Positions 1 to 10,518 of a DNA stretch of 64,000 nt are shown here, one piece after another. A program made the translations under genes and the position numbers. How positions within the stretch are numbered: position 1 is the stretch's first letter; each line of letters starts with the position of its first letter. Source of the stretch: Enterovibrio calviensis DSM 14347 (lineage in GTDB: Bacteria > Pseudomonadota > Gammaproteobacteria > Enterobacterales > Vibrionaceae); NCBI RefSeq assembly GCF_000621165.1, contig NZ_JHZA01000009.1, forward strand, positions 227,498 through 291,497. The letters run 5' to 3'. Below the pieces are notes generated by a model. That model was not told the origin of the DNA. It did not search any database and was given only the letters and a program-made list of their open reading frames with translations.

Positions 1-1473
1 TTCAAAGGGAATATCGAGTCGAAACTCACCCACGACACTCAGATCAGGCGATCGCACCGCAACATTGTCAGACCACACCACCACACGCTCATCGGTGTAA
101 TCCCAATAGGCGGTCACATCACCTTGTTCTATGGGTAACGGCGCTTGGAAAAATTCGCCGTAAGGCAAGGTGTCATCTTGCAGCGCCAATGTAGCTTTAC
201 CGTTCGTTCCCACTCCCGCCAGTGATACATGGAGTTTGTGTACTTCAGGCAGATAGCTCCAATGCTGGAATGCGACTTCATCGAGTTCAACAGAGTAAGC
301 AACGTCTGATGCTTTCGATTTGGCGACACGAATATCTGAGGCGTTACCCGACAATGACAGTGACGTCAGTGCATGCTCGACGTCATCAGGAATAACCAGC
401 ATCTCCCGCAGTGGCAACAGCAAAGATAAGTCCAATGCCGCCAAGTTCACCGCCCAAGCATCATCAGCAATATCAGCTCGTAACTTGGGTTCTGGCCACA
501 AAACTTTACCGGTTTTAATGGCAAGATTTTCGGTGGCAATCCGCCAGCTTTTCTCTCCCGCACGCTCCAGCAGAATTTGGCCTCGACGGATCGAAACAGA
601 TTGTGAAGTATCTTGCGTTTGGAGGGTCGGTGCTTTGGCTCCCCAAGCAATGACACTGTCGGTCAAGCTCACCAGTGCCGTTTTCGGCATGCCATTTTCT
701 ACCGTCAGCCACGCTTGCCCTGCGACTTTCGCTTTAGACAAAACCACATCCGGATTGATGAATTTGGCGATCCAGGCTCTTAGCGATACATCCTCAGCAT
801 TAAGATAAAAATCACCACTTAGCGAAGCGAGCCCATCGTTTTCAGTGAATACACCGCGAATATCGACTTGATTGAGCGACGTCCCCTCAACGCTCACCAC
901 ACCTTGGACGCGATGCTCGCTCGCTTGATTGTCCCAACGCAGTGATTCGATATTGATGGTTTTCCGCTCATCAGATGGCGACAACACGGTGACGCTCGCA
1001 TCATGGATCGCAAACTGTCCAAGGCCGACTAAAAACAAATTTTCTAGCTGAGTCGCTAAACTGCCGCTTTTGTCTGATGCGGTATTTCGTTCCGGAAGTT
1101 GAGTGAGATCGACCGCTAAACCGTCAATACTGACATTGGTGAACGTGGGCTCTCGGCGCTGAAGACTGGCCAACAGGTCGAACTGCATTTCAATGCTTGT
1201 AGCAGACAGCACTTGTTGTTCGCCCTCGTTGGTTGAGAGCGTGAAATCATGGAGGGAGAGCGAAGGCAGAAGATAACGCCAGTGCCCTTGAAAGGTAGAG
1301 AATTCAACATGAAACCCACTTTCTTTACTTGCCCAACGTTGAAGTGGCGCTTTCGCGGCATCCAAGTTGGGAAGTACTAGGCGCATTGAAGCTGTCACAA
1401 CTGCGGCGGTCACCAGAACGATAACCACCAACCACGTAACAATTCCAGCCAGTCGCTGGGCGATTCTTACCAT
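1..1473 (-). CDS. yhdP: YhdP-family AsmA-like protein, N-terminal 491 residues (cut by window edge)
   Basis: The frame is open from the ATG at 1473 to the first base of the window, so this is the N-terminal part of a much longer protein whose 3' end lies outside. Residues about 10-30 form one hydrophobic segment (signal anchor), followed by a long beta-rich region with no catalytic motif, as in the AsmA-like YhdP/TamB group. YhdP proteins of enterobacteria are about 1,250 residues, bridge the periplasm and take part in phospholipid transport to the outer membrane. The gene lies just downstream of rng on the same strand (52 bases), the usual gammaproteobacterial arrangement. The identification rests on the N-terminal anchor, the composition and this neighbourhood, so it is good but not proven from a partial frame. 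Confidence 0.82.
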   Translation of the reverse strand, partial: MVRIAQRLAGIVTWLVVIVLVTAAVVTASMRLVLPNLDAAKAPLQRWASKESGFHVEFSTFQGHWRYLLPSLSLHDFTLSTNEGEQQVLSATSIEMQFDLLASLQRREPTFTNVSIDGLAVDLTQLPERNTASDKSGSLATQLENLFLVGLGQFAIHDASVTVLSPSDERKTINIESLRWDNQASEHRVQGVVSVEGTSLNQVDIRGVFTENDGLASLSGDFYLNAEDVSLRAWIAKFINPDVVLSKAKVAGQAWLTVENGMPKTALVSLTDSVIAWGAKAPTLQTQDTSQSVSIRRGQILLERAGEKSWRIATENLAIKTGKVLWPEPKLRADIADDAWAVNLAALDLSLLLPLREMLVIPDDVEHALTSLSLSGNASDIRVAKSKASDVAYSVELDEVAFQHWSYLPEVHKLHVSLAGVGTNGKATLALQDDTLPYGEFFQAPLPIEQGDVTAYWDYTDERVVVWSDNVAVRSPDLSVVGEFRLDIPFE

Positions 1474-1525
1474 TTAACTATATTCATCATCAAGCTACAT
1501 ACACCACGCCAAAATCAGCGCCTGA

Positions 1526-2995
1526 TTACATCATCACTACATCAAATTGTTCTTGGGTGTATAGCGGCTCAATATGCACTTTAACTTGCTTACCGATAAA
1601 CACTTCCAGTTCTGCCACAGCGTGAGACTCTTCGCCTTCCAACGCTTCACCCACGGCAGGCGACGCATAAACGACGAACTTATCTGCATCATAAGCACGG
1701 TTAACGCGAGTGATTTCACGCAGCACTTCGTAGCAGACTGTTTCTACGGTTTTCACTGAGCCACGACCCACACAAGTTGGGCACTGCCCACAAAGCACAT
1801 GTTCAATACTCTCTCGCGTGCGCTTGCGCGTCATCTCAACCAAACCCAACTGGGTAAAGCCATTGATGTTGGTTTTCACGCGATCTTTCTGCAGCGCTTG
1901 CTCAAGCGATTGCACGACACGCTGGCGATGCTCATCAGAGATCATATCGATGAAGTCGATAATGATAATGCCACCAAGATTACGTAAACGTAGTTGGCGA
2001 GCGATCGCCTTTGTCGCTTCCGTATTGGTGTTGAAAATCGTCTCTTCAAGGTTACGACGACCGACAAACGCACCCGTATTGATATCAATAGTGGTCATCG
2101 CTTCCGTCTGGTCGATAATGATGTAGCCACCCGACTTCAGTTCTACTTTACGATCCAAAGAACGTTGAATTTCGTTCTCGGTGTCGTACATATCGAAGAT
2201 CGGCTGCTCACCCGTGTACAGTTCCAGCTTCGGACTCAGTTCAGGCACAAACTCTTCGGTAAACTCACGAAGCGCTTCCATACCGGTGCGAGAATCAACA
2301 CGAATGATGTCTAACTCAGTGCCCACGAAGTCACGCAAAATGCGCTGCGCTAAGCCCAACTCACCATAAAGCATCGACTTAGACGGACGCTTTGAGCGGC
2401 GCTCAATCACTTTGTTCCACAAGCGCTTGAGGAAAGCCGCGTCTTGCATCATTTCTTCATCCGACGCACCTTCGGCAGCCGTTCGGATAATAAAACCGCC
2501 CAAGTCATCGCAATAACGCGAGACGATTTTTTTCAAACGATCACGCTCTTGCTCGCTTTCAATGCGCTGAGAGACGCCCACATGAGAAGCCCCAGGCATG
2601 AAAACAAGGTAACGTGATGGCAGCGTGATATCCGTGGTAAGACGGGCTCCTTTCGTGCCAAGCGGATCTTTTACCACCTGAACAACGATGTCTTGGCCCT
2701 GTCGAACCAATTCAGAAATATCACGCACCTGAAATTGCTGCTTTTCGTTCTCAGACACACATTCAGTGTGCGGAACAATGTCAGAGGCATGAAGAAAGGC
2801 TGCTTTATCAAGGCCGATATCAACAAACGCCGCTTGCATGCCCGGTAAGACACGGCTGACCTTGCCTTTGTAGATATTACCGACAATACCGCGCTTCGCT
2901 TCGCGCTCAATATGTACTTCTTGTAGGTTGCCACCTTCAATCATGGCAACACGTGTTTCGGTTGGCGTAACGTTAATTAATAACTCTGCGTTCAT
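1526..2995 (-). CDS. rng: Ribonuclease G
   Basis: 489 residues, full length for RNase G. This endoribonuclease matures the 5' end of 16S rRNA and turns over some mRNAs. The N-terminal part holds the S1 RNA-binding fold (about residues 35-120), then the RNase H/DNase I-like core. The two metal-binding aspartates of the RNase E/G family are visible in TTIDINTG (about residue 303) and IIIIDFID (about 346), and the zinc-link CGQCPTC follows at about 400-405. There is no long C-terminal scaffold, which separates it from RNase E. Its ATG overlaps the stop of maf (ATGA), so the two are translationally coupled within the mreBCD-maf-rng-yhdP unit. Confidence 0.97.
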   Translation of the reverse strand: MNAELLINVTPTETRVAMIEGGNLQEVHIEREAKRGIVGNIYKGKVSRVLPGMQAAFVDIGLDKAAFLHASDIVPHTECVSENEKQQFQVRDISELVRQGQDIVVQVVKDPLGTKGARLTTDITLPSRYLVFMPGASHVGVSQRIESEQERDRLKKIVSRYCDDLGGFIIRTAAEGASDEEMMQDAAFLKRLWNKVIERRSKRPSKSMLYGELGLAQRILRDFVGTELDIIRVDSRTGMEALREFTEEFVPELSPKLELYTGEQPIFDMYDTENEIQRSLDRKVELKSGGYIIIDQTEAMTTIDINTGAFVGRRNLEETIFNTNTEATKAIARQLRLRNLGGIIIIDFIDMISDEHRQRVVQSLEQALQKDRVKTNINGFTQLGLVEMTRKRTRESIEHVLCGQCPTCVGRGSVKTVETVCYEVLREITRVNRAYDADKFVVYASPAVGEALEGEESHAVAELEVFIGKQVKVHIEPLYTQEQFDVVMM

Positions 2996-3579
2996 AGGTC
3001 TTCACCACATAATTTTTTGAATTCGTTCAACAGAGCTTCAGTTTCGTAAAGAGGTAACCCCACCACCGCGTGGTAGCTACCATCAATACGTGTTACGAAA
3101 CGGCCACCCAGCCCCTGAATCGCATAACTACCCGCTTTGTCGCAAGGTTCACCACTTTGCCAATAAGCATCAATGTCTTTATCAAGCAGTGGTTTAAACC
3201 ATACATGAGTTGTGACAAGCGTAGTCAATGAATGGTTCCTGTCTGCCAGTGTTACTGCCGTCATCACCTGATGCTGGCGTCCCGACAACATATTCAACAT
3301 ACGTCGAGAGTCATCCAGATCACAGGGTTTCTCTAGCACCTCACCATCACAAACCACAATGGTGTCTGAACCCAATACAGGCAGAGGTTCAGGGGCGACG
3401 TCAACGCCGGCCATCGCCTTATCAAGAGACAAACGGCGGACATAGTCCGCCGCTTCTTCATGAGGTTGTCGTTGTTCTTCTACGTCAACGCGCAAAACAG
3501 AAAAGCGAACAGAGAGCTGTTCAAGCAACGCCTTTCTGCGGGGTGAGGCAGACGCAAGGTAAAGCTGAATATCTGCCAT
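2992..3579 (-). CDS. maf: Maf-family nucleoside triphosphate pyrophosphatase (YhdE type)
   Basis: 195 residues, the normal Maf length. It hydrolyses dTTP/UTP and modified pyrimidine triphosphates to the monophosphate and pyrophosphate, a house-cleaning role. The N-terminal signature SASPRR (residues 10-15) and the conserved GSDTIV motif (about 69-74), which carries the catalytic acidic residue, are both present. The position between mreD (12 bases upstream) and rng (overlap) is the standard place of yhdE; the other E. coli Maf paralogue, yceF, has a different neighbourhood. The exact substrate preference is inferred from the orthologue. Confidence 0.93.
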   Translation of the reverse strand: MADIQLYLASASPRRKALLEQLSVRFSVLRVDVEEQRQPHEEAADYVRRLSLDKAMAGVDVAPEPLPVLGSDTIVVCDGEVLEKPCDLDDSRRMLNMLSGRQHQVMTAVTLADRNHSLTTLVTTHVWFKPLLDKDIDAYWQSGEPCDKAGSYAIQGLGGRFVTRIDGSYHAVVGLPLYETEALLNEFKKLCGEDL

Positions 3580-3591
3580 TGCTTCTCCAGA

Positions 3592-4080
3592 TTATTTGAT
3601 CGAAAACTGACGGCGAACCCGTCTTAGCAGCAAAAAGAGCCAAGGCCACAACAAGAAATTAAGCACGCCAGCCCATAGCTGCGCGGGGTCAAACTGAACA
3701 TTGGATACCAGATATTCAGCCCAAAACTCTAAGACTTTGCCTGCCAAGGTCAACAGAGACAAAATCACCGCTTGCTGCCACAAAGACATGTTGCGAAGCA
3801 TTTGGAAGTTCAGTGCCACAATATAAACCAGCACCGACATCATTAAGCCACGTACACCTAGTGTAGAGCCTAGCATGAGGTCCCAAAGCAAGCCGACGAA
3901 CAACGCCGTACCTACGTTGACACGGTGCGGCAGTGCCAACACCCAGTAAAATGCCACCAGCAACACCCACGATGGGCGGAAAGGCGCTAGCTCTCCCGGC
4001 CAAGGCGCAGCTTGTAAAATAAGGGCAACAATAAACGATAGCCAGATCAACGCGTGGCCGCGAAAGGTAGAATTAGCCAT
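3592..4080 (-). CDS. mreD: Rod shape-determining membrane protein MreD
   Basis: 162 residues, almost wholly hydrophobic, with about five predicted membrane segments, ending in a basic tail (RRVRRQF). MreD is an inner-membrane part of the Rod (elongasome) complex that links cytoplasmic MreB filaments with MreC, RodA and PBP2 and so keeps the rod shape. The short basic end and the FRPSWVLLVAFYWVLALP segment near residues 33-50 are typical of gammaproteobacterial MreD. Its start overlaps the end of mreC by 8 bases, implying coupled translation. Confidence 0.95.
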   Translation of the reverse strand: MANSTFRGHALIWLSFIVALILQAAPWPGELAPFRPSWVLLVAFYWVLALPHRVNVGTALFVGLLWDLMLGSTLGVRGLMMSVLVYIVALNFQMLRNMSLWQQAVILSLLTLAGKVLEFWAEYLVSNVQFDPAQLWAGVLNFLLWPWLFLLLRRVRRQFSIK

Positions 4081-5056
4081 TGGTTATCTCTTTTTGTGCG
4101 TCAGGCTTCGGTTTCTCGTCAGCAGCTGGTACTTGCGCTTCAACGTCAGGCGACTGTGTTTCAACCTCTTGCGCCAGCGGATCCATTTCGCTCTCTAGCA
4201 TCGCCTCAGCTTTCTGCTGTTCTTGTTGCTTTTCCACGTCACTCGGCCACACCAATAACAGGTAGCGAAGTCGGTCAAATTGCACTTCAGGTTTCGAATC
4301 AACTTGTGCAAATGGACGACGGTTATCAAATGAAAACGACGTGACTCTCGCAACGGGATAGCCTTCAGGGAACACACCACCCAGACCTGATGTCACCAGC
4401 ATATCGCCAGGTTCAATATCAGCGCTGCTCGGAATGTTTTCTAATTGGATGTTGTCCGTTTGTCCGCGACCTGCGGCAATGACACGCACATCGTTTCGAA
4501 CCACCTGCACTGGAATCGCATGGGTAGGATCGGTGATCAGTAGCACGCGGCTATTGTGCGCGCCTACATAGGAAACTTGTCCGACAATCCCGCGTTCATT
4601 GATCACGGGTTGTCCTTCATAGACACCGTTTGTTCGCCCTTTGTCGATCATGACCTGATGCTTATACGGATCAGAGTCAACCGCCATCACCTCGGCCACC
4701 ATTTTGCGTTCGTCTCGCACGAATGGAGAACCAAGAAGCTCGCGCAATCGCTGGTTTTCTTGTTCCATTTGATCAAACAGCAACTGGCTGCTGCGAAGCA
4801 TCAACACTTCTTCTTTTAACTTACTATTGTCGATCAAAAGTTGCTGATGAGACGAGAATTGGCGGAACAAACTATCAAGGAGATCTCGTGGCACATTGGA
4901 CGCATATTGCAGCGGCGCCACCACAGAGTTGAGCAGATAGCGAAAGTTGGTGAATGCACCAAGACGACTATCAGCCAGCATAAGGCTGGCTGATATTAAA
5001 AGAGCGAAAAACAGGCGTAGTTGTAAAGATGGCCCACGGCCAAACATTGGTTTCAT
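4073..5056 (-). CDS. mreC: Rod shape-determining protein MreC
   Basis: 327 residues. MreC is a bitopic inner-membrane protein whose periplasmic part activates the PBP2-RodA wall synthase. The start gives MKPMFGRGPSLQLR, a short cytoplasmic end, then one membrane segment (about 14-30). A heptad-like coiled coil follows (about 65-105, rich in Q, E and L), then the double beta-barrel core (about 110-270). The C-terminal tail after about residue 280 is acidic and P/E/Q-rich and of low complexity, the part that varies most between species. It lies between mreB (42 bases upstream) and mreD (overlap). Confidence 0.96.
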   Translation of the reverse strand: MKPMFGRGPSLQLRLFFALLISASLMLADSRLGAFTNFRYLLNSVVAPLQYASNVPRDLLDSLFRQFSSHQQLLIDNSKLKEEVLMLRSSQLLFDQMEQENQRLRELLGSPFVRDERKMVAEVMAVDSDPYKHQVMIDKGRTNGVYEGQPVINERGIVGQVSYVGAHNSRVLLITDPTHAIPVQVVRNDVRVIAAGRGQTDNIQLENIPSSADIEPGDMLVTSGLGGVFPEGYPVARVTSFSFDNRRPFAQVDSKPEVQFDRLRYLLLVWPSDVEKQQEQQKAEAMLESEMDPLAQEVETQSPDVEAQVPAADEKPKPDAQKEITNG

Positions 5057-5098
5057 TCAGTCACAACCTGTTTTTTTACTGGAATTGATGGAAGACGA

Positions 5099-6151
<1,053 letters not shown>

Positions 6152-6189
6152 TTAATCCTGCAAGCGTTAAAATTTTTCAAATTCCGCTA

Positions 6190-6218
6190 AATGTACCAAC
6201 GCAGACGGGGCGCGGCAA
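6190..6218 (-). promoter_or_regulatory. Candidate sigma-70 promoter of mreB
   Basis: On the minus strand TTGCCG (6218-6213) and TACATT (6195-6190) are separated by 17 bases. The match is 4 of 6 at each hexamer and it lies about 48 bases above the mreB ATG. It fits the gap between the MSHA operon and mreB, but no start site is known. Confidence 0.5.
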
Positions 6219-6258
6219 GGTGATGATCTACAAACCTGAATGAGATCAGTCTTTTTTT

Positions 6259-9200
6259 TCATTCCCCTGTCAAAGTGATGTTTTTTTCACCTTTATAGAT
6301 AACTCGATCACTTCCTCGGTAAAAACCAAAAACACCGATAGCCGAAGGATCATCATCAAAGTCTCGGCCTTGCCAATTGTGTTGCAACCACGTTTGCGGC
6401 ACGACACCGCTCACAGCTTTATCAAGTTGTTGCCAGTAACGAAACTGTTCGCGGTTTAATCCAGCGCTCTGGTTGGGGGCGATAACGTGGAAATCAGCAC
6501 GTCCCTGTTTGACGGACTTGGTCGAAATAACATCTTTTGCATCATCACGCAGTACAACTTGCGCTTGTAAAGCAGGGTTACCCGCTTTGTCACTGAACAA
6601 CACGTCCTTTTGACCTATCGCGGTAGAAACGATAGAAGCGTTATCACGTGTATTGATTTCAAAGTGTGTGCCGTTAAAGACTTCGACTGCAACAGGTAGG
6701 ATTTGTTCACTGAACGGCGTCTTTGTATCGGTAAAGCCTTCCATACGCATACGCCCAAACATGAATTCGCCTTGTGCGAATTCAGCGCCTGCAATGGAGC
6801 CTATTGCACCGTAAGCAGGCCTTATTACTCGAACTTCACATCCTTCGACATTCTGATCAGCACAAAAACGGAACTGCGTGTTATCAACATCAGCTTCTAT
6901 CACACCCACTGCGAAGTGAAGCGGGGAAAAAGGAGACTCGGGTTCACTGCCTTTCTTAATTTTCATTTTTCCAGTAAGAACAAACTGACTCACACCATTA
7001 TTGTCAGCCTGCCAGCCCGAACTCAATGACCTCACCCAGCGCTCTGAAAGGTTATCACCCCAAATTGGATCGGTAGATACAGGATTAACTACCCAATCTT
7101 CAAACTGCGCTTTTTGCCTCGCGCCAAGCAGATGGTAATTCTTAACTGGCTTATTATCTGCCGTCATCGCATTAACAGTGTATTGACCATCGAAAGGCTG
7201 GTTGAGGTAAGTAAATCCGCCACCGCCGCTGTTTTTGCTGGCAGTGATGGCAGGAGTTAGACTGCCGGATACAGAGAAATGTGATGGGTAGAAACGGCCA
7301 ACTGGTCGCTCGCTTCGGTTAACCTGCATGCCCAAATACTCATTCACCACGCGCGACACCAGCTTGAAGCTGCCCACATCACTGATTTTCAACTCGGGGA
7401 ATACATATCGTCCGCTTCTATCTTCTGTGTGTAATTGCTCAGTAAACCCCGATAACACGGCAGCAGACCCCTCGCCCAGTGGATTAAAGGCAGCTTGATC
7501 ACTGAATGTAACCGAAGCCTCCGGCGCATCTGATAACATGAAGCTAGGGGTTGAAGGGTAGACGACAGGATTGCACTGATCTTGCTCCCACGGAACCACA
7601 TAGCTAGGCGCAACACCGCCCTTTTTCCAAATAATGGGGCGCAACGTTGCCAAAAATGGCTCCCCAGCTTTACTAAACTGTCCTTTGGCTGCGTCTGCTT
7701 CTGGCGAGGCGATGAGGTCACAAATCGCGAGGGTATAGGGTCTGAAAGAGAGCAAAGCTTCCCCACTCAACCCAACAACTCGCTCATTCGCGGACTCGCT
7801 CTGCTCAATACCACTTTTAATTTTACTTTGAGGGTTTGTAAGCTCACGAATAGGCAGGGCAATAACACCTGCATCATCATAAGACACACTGACCGCATTG
7901 CTAGCAACACCTTTGTCAAAGGTGATTTTTAGCGTTTGTTCGCCTTTCACCCTGTTGCTTTCAATTACCCCCACTTCGGGCCTGATAGGGTTAGCCGCCC
8001 CTGATGACGAGGGCTGCAAGTAACGCACATCACCAATGTGTAAGGTTTTTTCACCAGTGTAATCGAGTATCGTGGAGTCATCACAATCGCCATAGAAGGC
8101 TTCGATGGAAAGCGTTTCCGGTTTGCCCGCGACTAGCTTAGAGGGCTTGAAACGGAAACCGCCAGCCGTAAAGGTGTAGTTACTCGAGTCTTCGGAATCC
8201 AGTTTGCCTGTCTTTTCAGACGTAAACGAGGCAGTTACGTTAACCGTACCAATCGCTTTGTTTAGCAGCCAGAGCTTTCTCTGTCCGTTGTTCAGATTGA
8301 CGGTCTTAACTGGGTCACTATTGCACATTCCATCTGCAGTCGTCGCCCAACAGGCTGTATCTAAGAAGTTGGTTGCGGATGCGGTCAGCTTTCCTGAAAT
8401 GTCTCTCTGAGTTTCACCATCATCATTGGTTATCTTGAAAGTGACAGGGATACGGGAGCATGTATTTGTAGAGGCGAGTAGCGGGTCAATTTTAAGATTA
8501 TGGCTATCGAGAAAACCGCCAAATTTAATGATGGACCTGTTGGCAAGAACCAAAGACTTTGCTGTCACTGCCCCATAAATTGTAGTGCCCCAAGTTCTAC
8601 CTTCCGTTGTACCTGATAACTTTACAGAACCGACTGAATAGACGTAGCCATAAAAAAGGGTGTCCGAACCGATAGTTGCGCTGTAATTGCCTCCACCAGA
8701 CTCTTGCTGGTGAACCCAAATAATTACATCCTTAGAATGACCATCAACATTAAAATGACCAAAATTGGATAGTTTTAATCTGTTAACATGTATTTCTATT
8801 GGACCTTTAACAGTAATTGTCACATCTTCGTTGAATATCAATTCACCGAAATAGTAAGTTCCTTCTTCAAAAGTAACAGTACTACCTTGCCCAATCCTCA
8901 CCAGAGGATAGTTTGGCGCATTAGCACTAAAATGATGATGCCCGATCACGTCGTTAAGAGGATAAGTTTTCTCATCTAAGATTCCGCCTTCAAGTTTACT
9001 TTTCAGAACCTGTAAACCTTTATCTGGCGCCTTCGCTCCTGAATTTACACACTTATTCTTAGGGGCACTACCGTAGTCATTGCAAGTTACACCATCAGAG
9101 AAGAAAGCCTCATCAAAACCAACTTCTACGGGGTTCTTTTCTGGTTGGTAAATAGTTGAACGATACTCAAGAATCAAACAGTTATTAACACCACTTGGAT

Positions 9201-9336
9201 GATCCCACCTACAATTGAAAGGCTTTCCAGGAATATTGGGTGCCTGAGCGGGTCCCGGAAAATAAACGCTATTGGAAGAAGCCCAAAGCATTGAGCTGAA
9301 AATAAGAGAAACAAAAGCCAGCAAAACTCTTTTCAT
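6259..9336 (-). CDS. mshQ: MSHA biogenesis protein MshQ (DUF6701-type)
   Basis: 1,025 residues from the ATG at 9336, which has AAGGGGGA just upstream and overlaps the mshP stop (ATGA); an ATG 63 bases earlier gives an unlikely extension without signal-peptide character. The protein starts with a signal peptide (MKRVLLAFVSLIFSSMLWASS). A region of short beta strands follows (about 125-280), which reads like a right-handed beta-helix or filament-type domain, and then a long beta-rich body typical of MshQ. MshQ is the last gene of the Vibrio MSHA operons; its role in the pilus is not established, and a tip or surface-exposed function is only a guess. Roughly 8,700-9,050 is visibly richer in A and T than the rest of the gene, so the N-terminal half may be the variable part. 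Confidence 0.85.
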   Translation of the reverse strand: MKRVLLAFVSLIFSSMLWASSNSVYFPGPAQAPNIPGKPFNCRWDHPSGVNNCLILEYRSTIYQPEKNPVEVGFDEAFFSDGVTCNDYGSAPKNKCVNSGAKAPDKGLQVLKSKLEGGILDEKTYPLNDVIGHHHFSANAPNYPLVRIGQGSTVTFEEGTYYFGELIFNEDVTITVKGPIEIHVNRLKLSNFGHFNVDGHSKDVIIWVHQQESGGGNYSATIGSDTLFYGYVYSVGSVKLSGTTEGRTWGTTIYGAVTAKSLVLANRSIIKFGGFLDSHNLKIDPLLASTNTCSRIPVTFKITNDDGETQRDISGKLTASATNFLDTACWATTADGMCNSDPVKTVNLNNGQRKLWLLNKAIGTVNVTASFTSEKTGKLDSEDSSNYTFTAGGFRFKPSKLVAGKPETLSIEAFYGDCDDSTILDYTGEKTLHIGDVRYLQPSSSGAANPIRPEVGVIESNRVKGEQTLKITFDKGVASNAVSVSYDDAGVIALPIRELTNPQSKIKSGIEQSESANERVVGLSGEALLSFRPYTLAICDLIASPEADAAKGQFSKAGEPFLATLRPIIWKKGGVAPSYVVPWEQDQCNPVVYPSTPSFMLSDAPEASVTFSDQAAFNPLGEGSAAVLSGFTEQLHTEDRSGRYVFPELKISDVGSFKLVSRVVNEYLGMQVNRSERPVGRFYPSHFSVSGSLTPAITASKNSGGGGFTYLNQPFDGQYTVNAMTADNKPVKNYHLLGARQKAQFEDWVVNPVSTDPIWGDNLSERWVRSLSSGWQADNNGVSQFVLTGKMKIKKGSEPESPFSPLHFAVGVIEADVDNTQFRFCADQNVEGCEVRVIRPAYGAIGSIAGAEFAQGEFMFGRMRMEGFTDTKTPFSEQILPVAVEVFNGTHFEINTRDNASIVSTAIGQKDVLFSDKAGNPALQAQVVLRDDAKDVISTKSVKQGRADFHVIAPNQSAGLNREQFRYWQQLDKAVSGVVPQTWLQHNWQGRDFDDDPSAIGVFGFYRGSDRVIYKGEKNITLTGE

Positions 9337-9773
9337 TGGGAAATCCCCCTTGCCCAACTCTCTTGCACTCGCACAACCTGATGCGCACCGCTTCCACATT
9401 GCCCCATACTCTCAACGTGGTATTGAACAAACTCTCCTGCATCTATCGCTTCGCAAGTCACTGAAACCGAACAGCCGCGAAGACCTGCGGCACTAAAACT
9501 CGTCACAACAGGTGTTTCGCTGCATGTTGCTACTGGTAGATTGTTAGCATCTTTGGCAAGCGGAAATAGCCTCACCATCGCCATTTCAGTACCGCTGTTA
9601 GCCGCAAGCCAGGCACGGGCACCCAAAACTTCACGGGTAGTGGTATCGCTTTGCGACCACGTAATTTGCATGAGTGCAGCACCGAGTGCGGCCAATGCGG
9701 TAATCGCAAATACGGCAACAATCAGCATGCTGCCTTGCTGGCGGCGTAAAGAAGGCGGAGGATTAAGGCGCAT
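9333..9773 (-). CDS. mshP: MSHA biogenesis protein MshP
   Basis: 146 residues from the ATG at 9773, overlapping the end of mshO by 11 bases; a start 39 bases upstream is possible but buries the N-terminal motif. It resembles PilX-type minor pilin components: RRQQGSMLIVAVFAITALAALGAAL is a glycine followed by a single hydrophobic helix, but the glutamate at position +5 of classical prepilins is replaced, as in PilX/GspK-like subunits. It contains several cysteines in the C-terminal half that could form disulfides. The place between mshO and mshQ is the usual one. Confidence 0.85.
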   Translation of the reverse strand: MRLNPPPSLRRQQGSMLIVAVFAITALAALGAALMQITWSQSDTTTREVLGARAWLAANSGTEMAMVRLFPLAKDANNLPVATCSETPVVTSFSAAGLRGCSVSVTCEAIDAGEFVQYHVESMGQCGSGAHQVVRVQESWARGISQ

Positions 9774-10518
9774 TGAGAACCTGCACTTGTTGGTTATAGA
9801 CCGAGGTTTCACCGGATTGGGTAAAGCGATAATAAATGTTGATCAGGTTGCCGCTTGAGAGTGATTCGTCAGAAAGATTGAAACGACTACCCGCCGCGAT
9901 ATTTTGTGCCAACGTGACATTTTTCGGTGTCGCGCCATCGTTCACGCGTCGTCGAAGCTCACCATTATCGAAGCAAAGTGTCACTGAATGATGATAGATA
10001 TACACCCGCTTAGACGGTGACGCCGGCGGCCATTCAGCAACAGGGGATTTATCTAGCGTTAGCTTGCTCCCGGAGGCGCCAGTAATCGCAAAGCTGTTCG
10101 TTGCACCGCTTACAAGATCGGATGGTGTCATTGGTAGAAACACCAAACGATGGTCACCGCCTTTCAGCGTGTCTTGCCAGTTTGTTTGTGTCGTAGATAG
10201 CGCAACATCTAAGGTGTTTACGTTTTCTTCTCGCTGATTGTAAACACCTGAGTAGCGAATAGGCGTGTAGGTTAAACACGAACCGCCATTCCATACCGTC
10301 ATGCTGTTGGGCACTGCATGGCGAAGCTCTCGCCCTAGTCGCTCAACGGCAAATCGCGCTTGCGATTGCAAGGCTTCACGGTCACGGGATTCCACATAAC
10401 CCGTGGCACTGGTTTCAATAAAGCCAAAAATCCCCACAGAAAAAATTGCCAGAATGGTCAGCGTGACAATCAACTCAACCAGCGTAAATCCGCGTTGTTT
10501 GCGAGAGAGCGAAGCCAT
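9763..10518 (-). CDS. mshO: MSHA minor pilin MshO
   Basis: 251 residues. The prepilin cleavage motif RG/FTLVEL lies at residues 9-15, followed by the hydrophobic N-terminal helix of type IV pilins, so the PilD-type peptidase should process it. The globular part is larger than that of a major pilin, in keeping with a PilW/GspJ-like minor pilin that would prime or cap the fibre. The ATG overlaps the mshD stop (TGATG) and its 3' end overlaps mshP, showing tight coupling inside the operon. Confidence 0.92.
   Translation of the reverse strand: MASLSRKQRGFTLVELIVTLTILAIFSVGIFGFIETSATGYVESRDREALQSQARFAVERLGRELRHAVPNSMTVWNGGSCLTYTPIRYSGVYNQREENVNTLDVALSTTQTNWQDTLKGGDHRLVFLPMTPSDLVSGATNSFAITGASGSKLTLDKSPVAEWPPASPSKRVYIYHHSVTLCFDNGELRRRVNDGATPKNVTLAQNIAAGSRFNLSDESLSSGNLINIYYRFTQSGETSVYNQQVQVLNAP

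Noticed and set aside
1994..2314. Plus-strand frame inside rng
   Set aside because: Opposite the catalytic core of RNase G; composition typical of a reversed coding strand.
3228..3599. Plus-strand frame of 123 codons over maf
   Set aside because: Lies wholly opposite a clear Maf protein; proline-rich, no start site or similarity.
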